Below are positions 20,367 through 29,761 of a stretch of DNA of 64,000 nt, one piece after another. Within the stretch, counting starts at the first letter, position 1. Each line of letters starts with the position of its first letter. A model generated the notes under the pieces. That model saw only the letters and a program-made list of their open reading frames with translations. It was not told the DNA's origin and did no database searches. The DNA is from an uncultured beta proteobacterium (GTDB taxonomy: Bacteria; Pseudomonadota; Gammaproteobacteria; Burkholderiales; Burkholderiaceae_C). Location: positions 1-64,000 of the forward strand of contig CAJAVE010000269.1 of assembly GCA_903945325.1 (NCBI GenBank). The letters are read 5' to 3'. The translations under genes were made by a program, and so were the position numbers.

Positions 20367-21061
20367 TGTGTGAGTGCCAGAACCTCGAGCACCCGGGTTA
20401 AATCCGGCCCGGTGTAACTGGGTAGTGGCCCGATGGTCTCAGCGGGCAGGTTTTGGCGGTTCACCCACAGCGTGGTGAAACCAAACCAGCTGGCACCCAA
20501 GGCATCCCATGCATTGCTGGATACAAAAAGCACCTCGTCCGCTTGAACCTCAAATGCCTGGAGCACCAGACCGTAGCACTGCGGCGCAGTTTTGAACAGG
20601 CGAATGCCGTCTACAGAAATGACCCGGCTCAGCAGTTCGGTGAAACCCGCGCTGGCTACCGCAGAAGCCAGCATGTCCGGGCTACCGTTGGACAAAATGG
20701 CAGTGGGCAAACCCATGGCGCGCAGTTGTTGCAGCACGCCCAGGTTTTCAGAAAAAGCGGTGAGTCTGGCGTATTGCGCCATCAGGGCGTCTTCATGGTC
20801 TTTCGAATGCACCAGCTTCTGGCGCGCCAGCGTGTAGCGCAGCGCGGCTTGCGTCAGATCCCAAAAGCTTTGGTAATAGCGACTCCCTCCAACGCCCTGC
20901 GCGTCAGACTGGGTGACCAGCCGGGTGTACTCAATCTGCTTGTCGCGCCACAGCGCAGAAATGGCAGCGCCCTGCCCCGGATACAGGCTTTCGGCAAGCG
21001 CGCTAATGGAATGGACATCAAACAGCGTGCCATAGGCATCAAAGACAACGACTTTTATCAT
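20363..21061 (-). CDS. haloacid dehalogenase type II (HAD superfamily)
   Basis: 232 residues from ATG 21061. That start is preferred to an in-frame codon 15 bases upstream because GGAG lies at the right distance and the product then begins MIKVVVFDAYGTLFD. HAD motif I is FDAYGTLFD (nucleophile Asp8), motif II ILSNGSP, and motif III KTAPQCYGL. The segment FVSSNAWDALGA is typical of L-2-haloacid dehalogenases, which hydrolyse 2-haloalkanoates. The actual substrate may differ. It is convergent with tolA, and the interspersed repeat copy 3 lies directly upstream. Confidence 0.85.
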   Translation of the reverse strand: MIKVVVFDAYGTLFDVHSISALAESLYPGQGAAISALWRDKQIEYTRLVTQSDAQGVGGSRYYQSFWDLTQAALRYTLARQKLVHSKDHEDALMAQYARLTAFSENLGVLQQLRAMGLPTAILSNGSPDMLASAVASAGFTELLSRVISVDGIRLFKTAPQCYGLVLQAFEVQADEVLFVSSNAWDALGASWFGFTTLWVNRQNLPAETIGPLPSYTGPDLTRVLEVLALTH

Positions 21062-21079
21062 GGCGTATCGCTCCAAAAT

Positions 21080-21140
21080 GCTATTAAATATATAGCTGGT
21101 TGCGCAGATTCCACGGGGGCTAGAGGCTGATTTGGCTTAA
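21080..21140 (+). repeat. interspersed repeat, copy 3
   Basis: A full element: GCTAT/ATAGC hairpin, then AGCTGGTTGCGCAGATTCCA, CGGGGGCTAGAGGC and TGATTTGGCTTA. From ATAGCTGG onward it is identical over about 49 bp to copy 4 at 22841 and in the same orientation. Confidence 0.9.
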
Positions 21141-21189
21141 AACATAATCCTCAGGAAAACCCTCTTCGAGACACTTCAACCCCATTGGC

Positions 21190-22341
21190 TTACTTTCCAG
21201 TTGTAACCGATGTCACATCTGCTGGCAGCGGCTGTGTCAGCTTCATCTCAAATTGTGCCTGGCGGTGGTGGTTGGCGCACAGCACGGTCACGTCTTTCAG
21301 CGTGGTGCGGCGCACGCCTTCGCTCACGGGGTGCCGATGGTGCACATCCAGCAGGTGGGCCTGGCTGACATCGCATCCGGCGTGCTGGCAAGTGGTGCCG
21401 TAGTGTTTGAGAGCCGCCTTGCGCAGGCCCGGGTCGCGCTCGGCAGCGGACAGCACCAGTTCCTGCCGCGCACCCTCTTCAAACACCTGGCGCGCGGACC
21501 AGTTGGCGGCAAAGCGCTCGGGCACAAAGCGGCCCAGTTTGCTGACCCTTGCGTCCAGCACCACCACCGTGCAAACGGCATCGGGAGTGCGCAGGCCACG
21601 GCCAATGGCCTGGCGCATGCGGCGGCTGGCGGTGACCTTGGCGTCCAGATACGAGGTCACCGCCTCGCCATCCACCACCACCGGCGCACCAAACGGAACC
21701 CGGGGAATGACAACGGTGCGCCAGCGCGTGGGGGTGTCCAGCCCCGCCCAGGCACCCGCGCGAATCAGCAGGTCGGCCTGCGCGCCCACGGCGGCCAGCA
21801 GCCGCTCGGTCAGGTCATGGCTGGGCGTCACCACTAGCGTGGGGCGCTGGGCGCTCTGGATGCACTGCACGGTGGCGGCAAACCAATCATCGGTTTCCAC
21901 TTCATGCGCGTGCAGCACAAAATCGAGCGCGCCATGGCGCTCAGGCTCAATGCTGGCGGACAGGCTGCTGGCGGCGTCCAGCCCCATGGCGTGCCTGAAG
22001 TTGTCAAACTTGCCGTTGTGCGACAGCGTGGCGGATAGGAACACCGTGCTGGCGCGGTTGCTCACCTTTTTGAGCAGGCGCGCGGGCAGGCGGTGGTGCA
22101 ACCGGGCATTGCCATCGCCATCCAGCCCGACTGACGCATAGCCTACCGGCTCGGCCAGTATTTCCAGCATCACCCGTGCGGCGGCCTTTTGCTCGGCCTC
22201 AACGGTGTGGGAGCGGGTGGTGCTGATGCGCTCCAGCGCCACCGGCAGCGGCTGGCCCTGCAGCAGCGTTGCGTCAATCACGCAGTCGCTTTGCAGTGCG
22301 GTCATGTCGGGCAGCTGGTCGGCTTCGTCAAACACGATCAC
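21190..22341 (-). pseudogene. C-terminal part of a superfamily II/DinG-like helicase fused to an HNH nuclease
   Basis: The 383-residue frame starts inside helicase motif II (VFDEADQLPD, DEAD box). Walker A and the whole first RecA lobe start are missing. Later helicase motifs remain: FLSATLSHNGKF, TLVVTPSHDLTERLL and RMRQAIGRGLRTPD (motif VI, with both Arg and Gln). The C-terminus is a zinc-type HNH domain, CQHAGCD, LLDVHHRHP and VLCANHHRQ. Reading upstream of 22341 continues in frame for only about 20 codons (WQSEGDYNGATARDV) before a stop, and there it abuts a truncated PIN gene. I infer a deletion fused the two. It is probably inactive as a helicase; whether the HNH part is expressed is unknown. 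Confidence 0.75.
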
Positions 22342-22360
22342 GTCCCGCGCGGTGGCCCCG

Positions 22361-22555
22361 TTATAGTCGCCCTCGCTTTGCCAGTACTTTCTCGATACGC
22401 GGGTAGCTCAGTACGCGTTCCAACTCCACCACCAACTCACGAGAACTGGAGCAAAACAGACTGCGACTCAGCACCAGCTGAACCACTTGGCGCGGTGCGC
22501 CAGACCACAACAGCCCTGAGACCCAGGTGTTGGTGTCAATGACTGCGCGTTGCAT
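22361..22555 (-). pseudogene. truncated PIN-domain toxin (COG1569-like)
   Basis: 64 codons from ATG 22555. The N-terminus has the PIN nuclease start AVIDTNTWVSGLLW (first metal-binding Asp) and SSRELVVELERVLSYPRI, as in the 'putative toxin-antitoxin component, PIN family'. Such toxins are about 140 residues. This one stops after KVLAKRGRL, where the sequence switches to the helicase remnant. The distal acidic residues of the active site are lost, so it is unlikely to cut RNA. Its start overlaps the end of the antitoxin gene by 20 bases, the usual order for such pairs. Confidence 0.7.
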
Positions 22556-22763
22556 CAATCGCGTGCTGGATATCGCTGGTTGTCAGCTCTTCGGCGCTGA
22601 CTGGCCGGTCCTCAAATTGCTGAATCGCCTGCTGCAACTTGCGCGCCGCACGGTCACGAACCAGCTCTCGCACGATGGTCGCCAGGGTATGACCGCTCAA
22701 AAGCCCCGCCTGCTGCGCACTTTGTGCAACATCGTCTGGTAGCTCAATGGTGATGGTGGTCAT
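22536..22763 (-). CDS. antitoxin partner of the truncated PIN toxin
   Basis: 75 residues from ATG 22763, chosen for the GGAG site nine bases upstream. The N-terminus MTTITIELPDDVAQSAQQAG is a ribbon-helix-helix-like DNA-binding start, and the rest is helical with ATIVRELVRDRAARKLQQAI. Small antitoxins of this type bind the toxin through the C-terminus and repress their own operon. Here the toxin is truncated, so the antitoxin is probably an orphan. Confidence 0.6.
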   Translation of the reverse strand: MTTITIELPDDVAQSAQQAGLLSGHTLATIVRELVRDRAARKLQQAIQQFEDRPVSAEELTTSDIQHAIDATRSH

Positions 22764-22840
22764 GGCAAACTCCTGCGGGTGAAGCAATGGTTCAACGAGT
22801 CTACTTCAAGCCGTTACTTTGTTTGATTCGACGTAAATTT

Positions 22841-22901
22841 GCTATCAAATAAATAGCTGGTTGCGCAGATTCCACGGGGGCTAGAGGCTGATTTGGCTTA
22901 A
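22841..22901 (+). repeat. interspersed repeat, copy 4
   Basis: Same as copy 3 from ATAGCTGG to GGCTTAAA (about 49 bp identical), differing only in the loop of the first hairpin. Copies 3 and 4 are direct repeats that bracket the 1.7-kb helicase-HNH/PIN/antitoxin remnant. Confidence 0.9.
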
Positions 22902-22923
22902 ATTTTTCAGCCACAATTCCCCA

Positions 22924-24123
22924 CTACAGAATGGCCTGCCCCAAGCGCTGCACGCCCTCTTCAATCTTCGCCACATCGGCGGTCGCAAAACTCAGGCGCA
23001 ACGTCGCCAGATCCGGGTTGCTGGCATAGAACGGTGCGCCGGGCACAAAGGCCACGCCCTTCTCGATGGCCCGTTTGGCCAGTTCACCACCGTCGGCCAC
23101 CTTGCCTGCGGCACCGGTCAGGCGCGCCCACACAAACAAACCGCCTTGCGGTTGCACAAACTCGATGGCGTCACCCAGCTCCCGGCGCAGTGCGTTGCCC
23201 ATGGCCAGGGCCCGTTCGGCGTACACCGTGCGCACATGGGCCAGCGTGGCAGGCATGCGGCCCGCCTTGAGGTACTGCGCAGCGGTGGATTGCGAGAAAG
23301 TGCTGGTGTGGGCATCGCTGAACTGCTTGCACATGGTGGCCTTGCCCAGCAGTTCGGCGGGCGCAATCATCCAGCCCACGCGCAGGCCGGGGCTGAGCAC
23401 CTTGCTGAGCGAGCCGCAATGGGCCAGCAGTTCGCGGCTGCCCGGTACACCGGCACTCAGTGCCAGCAACGAAGGCGGCGGTGCGTCGTTGAAATACAGG
23501 TCGCCATAGGGGTCGTCTTCCACGATCAGGGTCTGGTACTGCACCGCCAGCTCCAGCACGCGTTTGCGCCGCTCCAGGCTCAGCATGGCACCGCTGGGGT
23601 TGCCAAACGTGGGGATGAGGTAGACGAATTTGGGTTTGTGTTCGGCGATCAGCGCTTCGAGCTTGTCCACCTGCACGCCATTGGCGTCGATGGGTGCGCT
23701 GATCAGCTCGGCACCGTAGAGGCGAAAGCACTGGATGGTGGCCAGAAAGGTGGGGCCTTCCACAATCACCTTGTCGCCGGGGCTGATCATGGTCTTGCCC
23801 AGCAGGTCCAGCGCCTGCTGACTGCCGGTGGTGACGATCAGGTTGTCGGGTGCGACATCCGTGCAGCCCTTGCCGGCCATGAAGGCGGCCAGTTGTTCGC
23901 GCAGCGGGTTGTATCCCTCGGTTGCGCCGTATTGCAAGGTGGCACCTGCGTCGTGGGTCAGCGCGGCATTGACCGCCTCGCGGATGCCCTCCACATCAAA
24001 CATGGCCGGGTCAGGAAAGCCGCCCGCAAAGCTGATGATGCCGGGCTTGCCCAGCAGTTTGAAAAGCTCGCGGATGGCTGAGGTTTCTACGTTGTTCAGG
24101 CGGGTGGCAAATTGAAGTGGCAT
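22924..24123 (-). CDS. aminotransferase, 2-aminoadipate / aromatic type (class I/II)
   Basis: 399 residues, starting at the conserved MPLQFATRLNNV. An upstream in-frame extension of 37 codons has no similarity. The fold-type I motifs are FAGGFPDPAMF, QYGATEGYNPLREQL, TTGSQQALDLLGKTM, PTFGNPSG, VEDDPYGDLYF and GSLSKVLSPGLRVGW (PLP lysine in SLSK). This is the pattern of LysN/KAT-type enzymes that transaminate 2-aminoadipate, branched or aromatic amino acids. The enzyme is cytosolic. It stands alone, divergent from the glutamate dehydrogenase gene. The repeat copy 4 lies just downstream. Confidence 0.85.
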   Translation of the reverse strand: MPLQFATRLNNVETSAIRELFKLLGKPGIISFAGGFPDPAMFDVEGIREAVNAALTHDAGATLQYGATEGYNPLREQLAAFMAGKGCTDVAPDNLIVTTGSQQALDLLGKTMISPGDKVIVEGPTFLATIQCFRLYGAELISAPIDANGVQVDKLEALIAEHKPKFVYLIPTFGNPSGAMLSLERRKRVLELAVQYQTLIVEDDPYGDLYFNDAPPPSLLALSAGVPGSRELLAHCGSLSKVLSPGLRVGWMIAPAELLGKATMCKQFSDAHTSTFSQSTAAQYLKAGRMPATLAHVRTVYAERALAMGNALRRELGDAIEFVQPQGGLFVWARLTGAAGKVADGGELAKRAIEKGVAFVPGAPFYASNPDLATLRLSFATADVAKIEEGVQRLGQAIL

Positions 24124-24323
24124 GGCGTCGTGAATGAAAAAGCGGGGTTTGAATTGGCAAAGCTTCGATGGTAGCGCGTAGGGCGCAGAAAGCCCCGCAA
24201 ACTGGCAGCACGGTGCGTGATGCACTTTTTGCATAAGGCCATGAATCAGGGCTTACTAGCGTATCCAGATCAATTCTGCAAGCCTAGAATTCGCCACATT
24301 CAAAAGATAACCCGGAGCTAACA

Positions 24324-27300
24324 ATGACCCACTTCGCGCTCGACGAGCTGCTGTCCTATACCCGCGAACACGCAGGCCCTTCGTCCACCCACCTTGCCAG
24401 CTTTGTGGCAGCCTATTTTGACAACACCGACCCCGATGAATTGCAGGCCCGTGGCCCCGCCACGCTGTTTGCCATTGCCAACGCCCATTGGCGTCTGCTG
24501 GACGTGGCGCGCCCTGCCAACACGGCCAAAATCCGCGTATTCAACCCCACACTGGCCGAAGACGGGTTCGTGAGTGACCACACGGTGGTGCACATCGTCC
24601 ACGACAACATGCCCTTTTTGGTGGACTCGGTCACCATGGCCATCAACCGGGGCAACCGCACGGCGCACTGGATTGTTCACCCGCTGATGAGCGTAGCGCG
24701 CGACGCACAGGGCAAGGTCACCTCTGTCAGCAGTGCCGCAGTGGCGGCGGCCGAGGGTCGCCACGACCCGGTGGAGTCGGTCATTCAGGTGGAATGCGAC
24801 CGCATCGTTGGGCCAGGAGAACGCCAGGCGCTGGTGGCCGAACTGGAACGCGTGCTGGGTGATGTGCGCTGCGCGGTACAGGATTGGCAGGCCATGCTGG
24901 AGCGTGCGCAGTCTATGGCGGCTGCAGCGTCCAGTTCCACACTGTCGGCGTCTGGCCGCCAGGAGGGTGTGGACTTTCTGCGCTGGCTGGAAGACCGTCA
25001 CTTCACATTTCTGGGCGCGCGCGACTACGACATCAAGCGTGATGGCGATGTGGTGCACCTGGTGGCCAGACCTGAGACTGGCCTTGGAATTTTGCGGGGA
25101 GACGTCAAGACACTTGAAACACGCTTGCCACCCGAGGCGGTCGCTCTGTTGGAATCCAGCGAGCTGGTGCTGGTGACCAAGGCCATGACTCGCGCCACCG
25201 TGCACCGCCCGGCCTGGCTGGACTATGTCGCTGTCAAGCGCTTTGATGAGGCAGGCAACGTGGTCGGAGAAGCCCGCTTTCTGGGCCTGTATACGGCAAC
25301 GGCTTACACCGCTGCAGTGGGCGAGATTCCCCAGGTGCGCAGCCGCATTGCCGCGGTCATGACCGCCGCCGGTGTGGTGCCCGATGGCCATGCTGCCAAA
25401 TCGCTGCAGTCCATTCTGGATGTGTACCCGCGTGACGAACTGTTCCAGATCGATACCGCCACCCTGACCGAACACGCAATCGGCATCTTGCGCCTGCAGG
25501 AGCGCCAGCGCACCCGGCTCTTCCTGCGCCGCGACCCGTTTGGCCGCTTTACTTCGGCGCTGGTTTTTGTGCCCCGCGAGCGCTTCAACACCGAGTTGCG
25601 CGTCAAGATCGGCAATGAGCTGATGGCTGCGCTCGATGGCCAGTCGATCGAATTCACACCGATGCTGACTGACAGTCCGTTGGCCCGCATCCACTACATC
25701 GTGCGTGCCACAGAGAATGCACCGCAAAACGTCAACATCACCGCGCTGGAAGCCCGCATCACGCGCCTTACCCAGCGCTGGGAAGACGACTGCACCACCG
25801 AACTGCTGCGCACCCACGGCGAAGGCCCCGGTTTGTCACTGGCGCACCGGTTTGCAGAGGCTTTTTCCACCTCGTATCGGGAAGACTTCTCGGCACAGGC
25901 CGCTGCGGAAGACGCCGACGTACTCACCGCCCTGTCAGCCACATCGCCGCTGGCGGTCAAGCTGTACCGACCGCTGGATGCCGGGCCAGGCATGTTGCGC
26001 TTCAAGATTTACAGCGTCGCCAAGGTAGCGCTGTCTGACTCGCTGCCGGTGCTGGAGCGCATGGGCGCCCGTGTGCTGGACGAACACCCCTACCGGGTGG
26101 GCAGCAATGGCAGCGCATTGTGGATTCACGATCTGGGTCTTCAGCTCCCGCCTGATACCGACCTGGCCACCGTCAAGGACCGCTTTGAGGCCCTGTTTGC
26201 CTGCGCCTGGCGCGGCGAGGTCGAAAGCGATGACTTGAACAAACTGGCGCTGGTCACGCAGCTGGATGCCCGTGCCATATCGGTGCTGCGCGCCTACACA
26301 CGCTACTTCAAACAGCTGGGCTTTGCCTTCAGCCAGAGCTACATCGAAGCCACGCTGAACAAGAACGCAGAGATTGCGCAGTCCATCGTGAACCTGTTCA
26401 TGACCCGCTTTGACCCCGCACTGGCGGGCGAGCGAACCGCCGCACAGCAAAGCCTGAAGCAACACATAGACGCAGCGCTGGGCAAGGTCGCCAGCCTGGA
26501 CGAAGACCGCATCCTGCGCCAGTTTGTCGCCACCGTGATGGCCACGCTGCGCACCAACCTGTGGCAGACCACCGCCGCAGGGGCTGCCAAGCCCTATGTG
26601 AGCTTCAAGCTCAACCCGCGCGAAGTGCCGGGTGTGCCCGAGCCCAAGCCGCTGTTCGAGATCTGGGTTTACTCGCCCCGGGTGGAGGCGTTGCACCTGC
26701 GCATGGGCAAGGTGGCGCGCGGGGGACTGCGCTGGTCCGATCGGCGTGAAGACTTCCGCACCGAAATTCTGGGCCTGGTCAAGGCCCAGCAGGTCAAAAA
26801 CACGGTCATCGTGCCGGTCGGCTCCAAGGGCGGCTTCGTGCCCAAGAACCTGCCCCCCGTGAGCGACCGTGATGCCTGGATGGCCGAGGGCATTGCCTGC
26901 TACAAAATTCTGCTCTCGGGCATGCTGGACGTCACCGACAACATCGTCAAAGGTGTTGTGGTGCCACCCGCCAATGTCGTTCGCCACGATGTGGACGACC
27001 CCTACCTGGTAGTGGCGGCCGACAAGGGCACCGCTACCTTTTCAGACATTGCCAATGGCGTCTCACAGGACTACGGCTTCTGGCTCGGTGATGCGTTTGC
27101 CTCGGGCGGCTCGGTGGGTTATGACCACAAAAAGATGGGCATCACCGCGCGTGGTGCGTGGGAAGCCGTCAAGCGCCATTTCCGCGCGGTCAATGTCAAC
27201 ACGCAAACCACGCCGTTCACCGTGGCCGGTATTGGCGACATGTCGGGTGATGTGTTTGGCAATGGCATGCTGCTGTCCGAGCACATTCAACTGGTGGTGG

Positions 27301-29087
27301 CGTTTGACCACCGCCACATCTTCATCGACCCCACGCCCGATGTGGCGCGCTCGTTTGCCGAGCGCCAGCGGCTGTTCAACCTGCCACGCTCCAGCTGGGA
27401 TGACTTTGACAAGAGCTTGATCTCCCAAGGCGGAGGCGTTTACCCGCGCACCGCCAAGTCCATCACGCTGAGTCCTGAAGCGCGCGCCGTCATTGGCACA
27501 TCTGCAGAAGAACTGCCGCCATTGGAGCTGCTGAAAGCGATTTTGCAGGCGCCCGTGGACCTGCTCTACAACGGCGGCATTGGCACCTACGTCAAGGCCA
27601 GTTTTGAGACCCACGCCCAGGTCGGCGACAAGGCCAGCGACGCCTTCCGGGTCAACGGCGGAGAATTGCGCTGCAAGGTTCTGGCCGAGGGTGGCAACCT
27701 GGGTTGCACGCAAAACGGACGGGTGGAATTTGCACAAAAAGGTGGCCTGATCTACACCGACGCCATCGACAACTCGGCCGGTGTGGACTGCTCGGACCAC
27801 GAAGTCAACATCAAGATTTTGCTGGGTGCCATCGTCGAAGCGGGTGACCTGACGCTCAAGCAGCGCAATGATTTGCTGGCTTCCATGACGGAAGAAGTCG
27901 GCCACCTGGTGCTGCAGGACAACTACTACCAGACCCAGGCAATCGACATTGCCATGCACCGGCCACTGTATGTGCTGGACGGCCAGCAACGCCTGATGCA
28001 GTGGTTGGAGGGCAGCAACCGGCTGAACCGCGCCATTGAATTCCTGCCCGCCGACGATGAGATTGCCAAACGTCGCGCCCGCAAGGTGGGCCTGACCGCA
28101 CCGGAGAATGCAGTCTTGCTGGCCTACTCCAAGATGGCCGTGTTTGACGAACTGGTGGCCAGCAACCTGCCTGACGATCCGTTCTTTGGCCGCGCCTTGA
28201 AAGCCTATTTCCCCCAGGTGCTGACCGCGAAATTTGCCACAGCCATTGATGCCCACCCGCTCAAGCGCGAGATCATCGCCACCCACATCACCAACACCGT
28301 CGTCAACCGAACCGGGGCCACCTTTGTCAACTTCATTGCAGCGGAGGCCAGTGCCCCTGCGGCTGATGTGATACGCGCCTTTACGCTGGCGCGCGAGGTG
28401 TTCGATCTGGAGCCGCTGTGGGACCAGCTGGATGCGCTGGACTACAAGGTGAATTCCAGCTTGCAGCTCGATCTGCTGGCCAAGCTGATTACCATTGCCC
28501 AGCGCGCCTCGCGCTGGATGCTGCGCATCCGCGCCCAGGGCACCGACATGCCCACGCTGATCCAGCGCTACCAGCCGGCAGCGCGTGAACTGCGGGCGAA
28601 TTTAATCCATTGGTTGCCGGCCACCGCGCAAGCGAGCTGGCAGCAAGCGACCGACGCTGTGGTGCAGGCCGGGGTGGACGCCACGCTGGCGCAAAGCCTG
28701 ACGGCGCTGGAATTCATTTTCCCGGCACTGGACCTGGTGGATCTGGCCCAAAGCGCCAACACCGGGCTGGAGCAGGCTGCGCGCACCTATTTCGAAATCG
28801 ACGCCGAACTGGGCCTGACGCAATGGCGCGCCCAGATCAACCGCCTGCCCACCGACACCCTGTGGCAAACCCAGGCACGGGGCAGCGCGCGCGACGATGT
28901 GTATTCCATTGCCCGCCAGATCACCCAGGGGCAACTCACACGGGCTGACAAGGGCGACAACCACTGGCGCACGCAAAACGGCCAGTCCATTGGACGCCTG
29001 CAACGCCTGTTGTCCACCATCAGCACCCAGGCCGCCGATTTGGCCCCGGTGTCCGTGGCACTGCGCGAGCTGCGCCACCTGGCCTAG
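24324..29087 (+). CDS. gdhB: NAD-specific glutamate dehydrogenase, large (GDH-180) type
   Basis: 1587 residues, the usual size for the 180-kDa class of NAD-dependent glutamate dehydrogenases. It oxidatively deaminates glutamate to 2-oxoglutarate. The long N-terminal regulatory region includes HDNMPFLVDSVTMAINR. The catalytic core around residues 790-850 includes KVARGGLRWSDRREDFRTEI and VIVPVGSKGGFV, and further on NGGIGTYVKAS. The gene is monocistronic in appearance, with a ribosome site (CCCGGAG) upstream of the ATG. It is divergent from a transaminase, which would supply glutamate. Confidence 0.93.
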   Translation: MTHFALDELLSYTREHAGPSSTHLASFVAAYFDNTDPDELQARGPATLFAIANAHWRLLDVARPANTAKIRVFNPTLAEDGFVSDHTVVHIVHDNMPFLVDSVTMAINRGNRTAHWIVHPLMSVARDAQGKVTSVSSAAVAAAEGRHDPVESVIQVECDRIVGPGERQALVAELERVLGDVRCAVQDWQAMLERAQSMAAAASSSTLSASGRQEGVDFLRWLEDRHFTFLGARDYDIKRDGDVVHLVARPETGLGILRGDVKTLETRLPPEAVALLESSELVLVTKAMTRATVHRPAWLDYVAVKRFDEAGNVVGEARFLGLYTATAYTAAVGEIPQVRSRIAAVMTAAGVVPDGHAAKSLQSILDVYPRDELFQIDTATLTEHAIGILRLQERQRTRLFLRRDPFGRFTSALVFVPRERFNTELRVKIGNELMAALDGQSIEFTPMLTDSPLARIHYIVRATENAPQNVNITALEARITRLTQRWEDDCTTELLRTHGEGPGLSLAHRFAEAFSTSYREDFSAQAAAEDADVLTALSATSPLAVKLYRPLDAGPGMLRFKIYSVAKVALSDSLPVLERMGARVLDEHPYRVGSNGSALWIHDLGLQLPPDTDLATVKDRFEALFACAWRGEVESDDLNKLALVTQLDARAISVLRAYTRYFKQLGFAFSQSYIEATLNKNAEIAQSIVNLFMTRFDPALAGERTAAQQSLKQHIDAALGKVASLDEDRILRQFVATVMATLRTNLWQTTAAGAAKPYVSFKLNPREVPGVPEPKPLFEIWVYSPRVEALHLRMGKVARGGLRWSDRREDFRTEILGLVKAQQVKNTVIVPVGSKGGFVPKNLPPVSDRDAWMAEGIACYKILLSGMLDVTDNIVKGVVVPPANVVRHDVDDPYLVVAADKGTATFSDIANGVSQDYGFWLGDAFASGGSVGYDHKKMGITARGAWEAVKRHFRAVNVNTQTTPFTVAGIGDMSGDVFGNGMLLSEHIQLVVAFDHRHIFIDPTPDVARSFAERQRLFNLPRSSWDDFDKSLISQGGGVYPRTAKSITLSPEARAVIGTSAEELPPLELLKAILQAPVDLLYNGGIGTYVKASFETHAQVGDKASDAFRVNGGELRCKVLAEGGNLGCTQNGRVEFAQKGGLIYTDAIDNSAGVDCSDHEVNIKILLGAIVEAGDLTLKQRNDLLASMTEEVGHLVLQDNYYQTQAIDIAMHRPLYVLDGQQRLMQWLEGSNRLNRAIEFLPADDEIAKRRARKVGLTAPENAVLLAYSKMAVFDELVASNLPDDPFFGRALKAYFPQVLTAKFATAIDAHPLKREIIATHITNTVVNRTGATFVNFIAAEASAPAADVIRAFTLAREVFDLEPLWDQLDALDYKVNSSLQLDLLAKLITIAQRASRWMLRIRAQGTDMPTLIQRYQPAARELRANLIHWLPATAQASWQQATDAVVQAGVDATLAQSLTALEFIFPALDLVDLAQSANTGLEQAARTYFEIDAELGLTQWRAQINRLPTDTLWQTQARGSARDDVYSIARQITQGQLTRADKGDNHWRTQNGQSIGRLQRLLSTISTQAADLAPVSVALRELRHLA

Positions 29088-29112
29088 TGATGTTGCCCCC
29101 ACGCTCTCCACG

Positions 29113-29757
29113 ATGACCCCGTCCCAAGTCGAAACCTTCTTCCGCACACTCCAGGCGGCCAACCCGACGCCGGTCACCGAGCTCGAATACACCAGTGTGT
29201 TTGAGCTGCTGACCGCCGTGCTTTTGAGTGCGCAGGCGACCGATGTCGGCGTGAACAAGGCCACGAGCAAATTGTTCCCCGTGGCGAACACACCCCAAGC
29301 GATATTGGACCTGGGGCTGGCTGGCCTGGAGTCGGCCATCAAGACCATTGGCCTGTACCACAGCAAGGCGAAACACCTGCTGCAAACCTGCCGCATGCTG
29401 GTGGACCTGTACGGCGGCCAGGTGCCGCGCACACGGGAAGCACTGGAGGCGCTGCCAGGCGTGGGCCGCAAAACGGCCAATGTGGTGTTGAATGTGGCCT
29501 TTGGTGAGCCGACCATGGCAGTGGATACGCACATTTTTCGGGTCGGCAACCGCACGGGTCTGGCTCCGGGCAAGACACCACTGGAGGTAGAACGGCAGTT
29601 GCTCAAGCGCATTCCACCGGACTACAGGGTGGATGCCCACCATTGGCTGATTCTGCACGGTCGCTATGTCTGCCAGGCGCGCAAGCCCCAGTGCTGGCAG
29701 TGTGGCGTGAGCAGCTGTTGCAACTTTGGTGCAAAGACGCCCTCCCCTGCGGCCTGA
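29113..29757 (+). CDS. nth: endonuclease III
   Basis: A 214-residue base-excision-repair DNA glycosylase/AP lyase for oxidised pyrimidines. The helix-hairpin-helix LEALPGVGRKTANVV places the catalytic lysine at 120, and MAVDTH places the catalytic aspartate at 138. Four cysteines at 187, 194, 197 and 203 (C-x6-C-x2-C-x5-C) form the [4Fe-4S] site. These numbers equal those I know from the E. coli enzyme. The frame is open upstream, overlapping gdhB, but similarity starts at MTPSQVETFF. The next gene starts within a few bases. Confidence 0.95.
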   Translation: MTPSQVETFFRTLQAANPTPVTELEYTSVFELLTAVLLSAQATDVGVNKATSKLFPVANTPQAILDLGLAGLESAIKTIGLYHSKAKHLLQTCRMLVDLYGGQVPRTREALEALPGVGRKTANVVLNVAFGEPTMAVDTHIFRVGNRTGLAPGKTPLEVERQLLKRIPPDYRVDAHHWLILHGRYVCQARKPQCWQCGVSSCCNFGAKTPSPAA

Positions 29758-29761
29758 TTCT

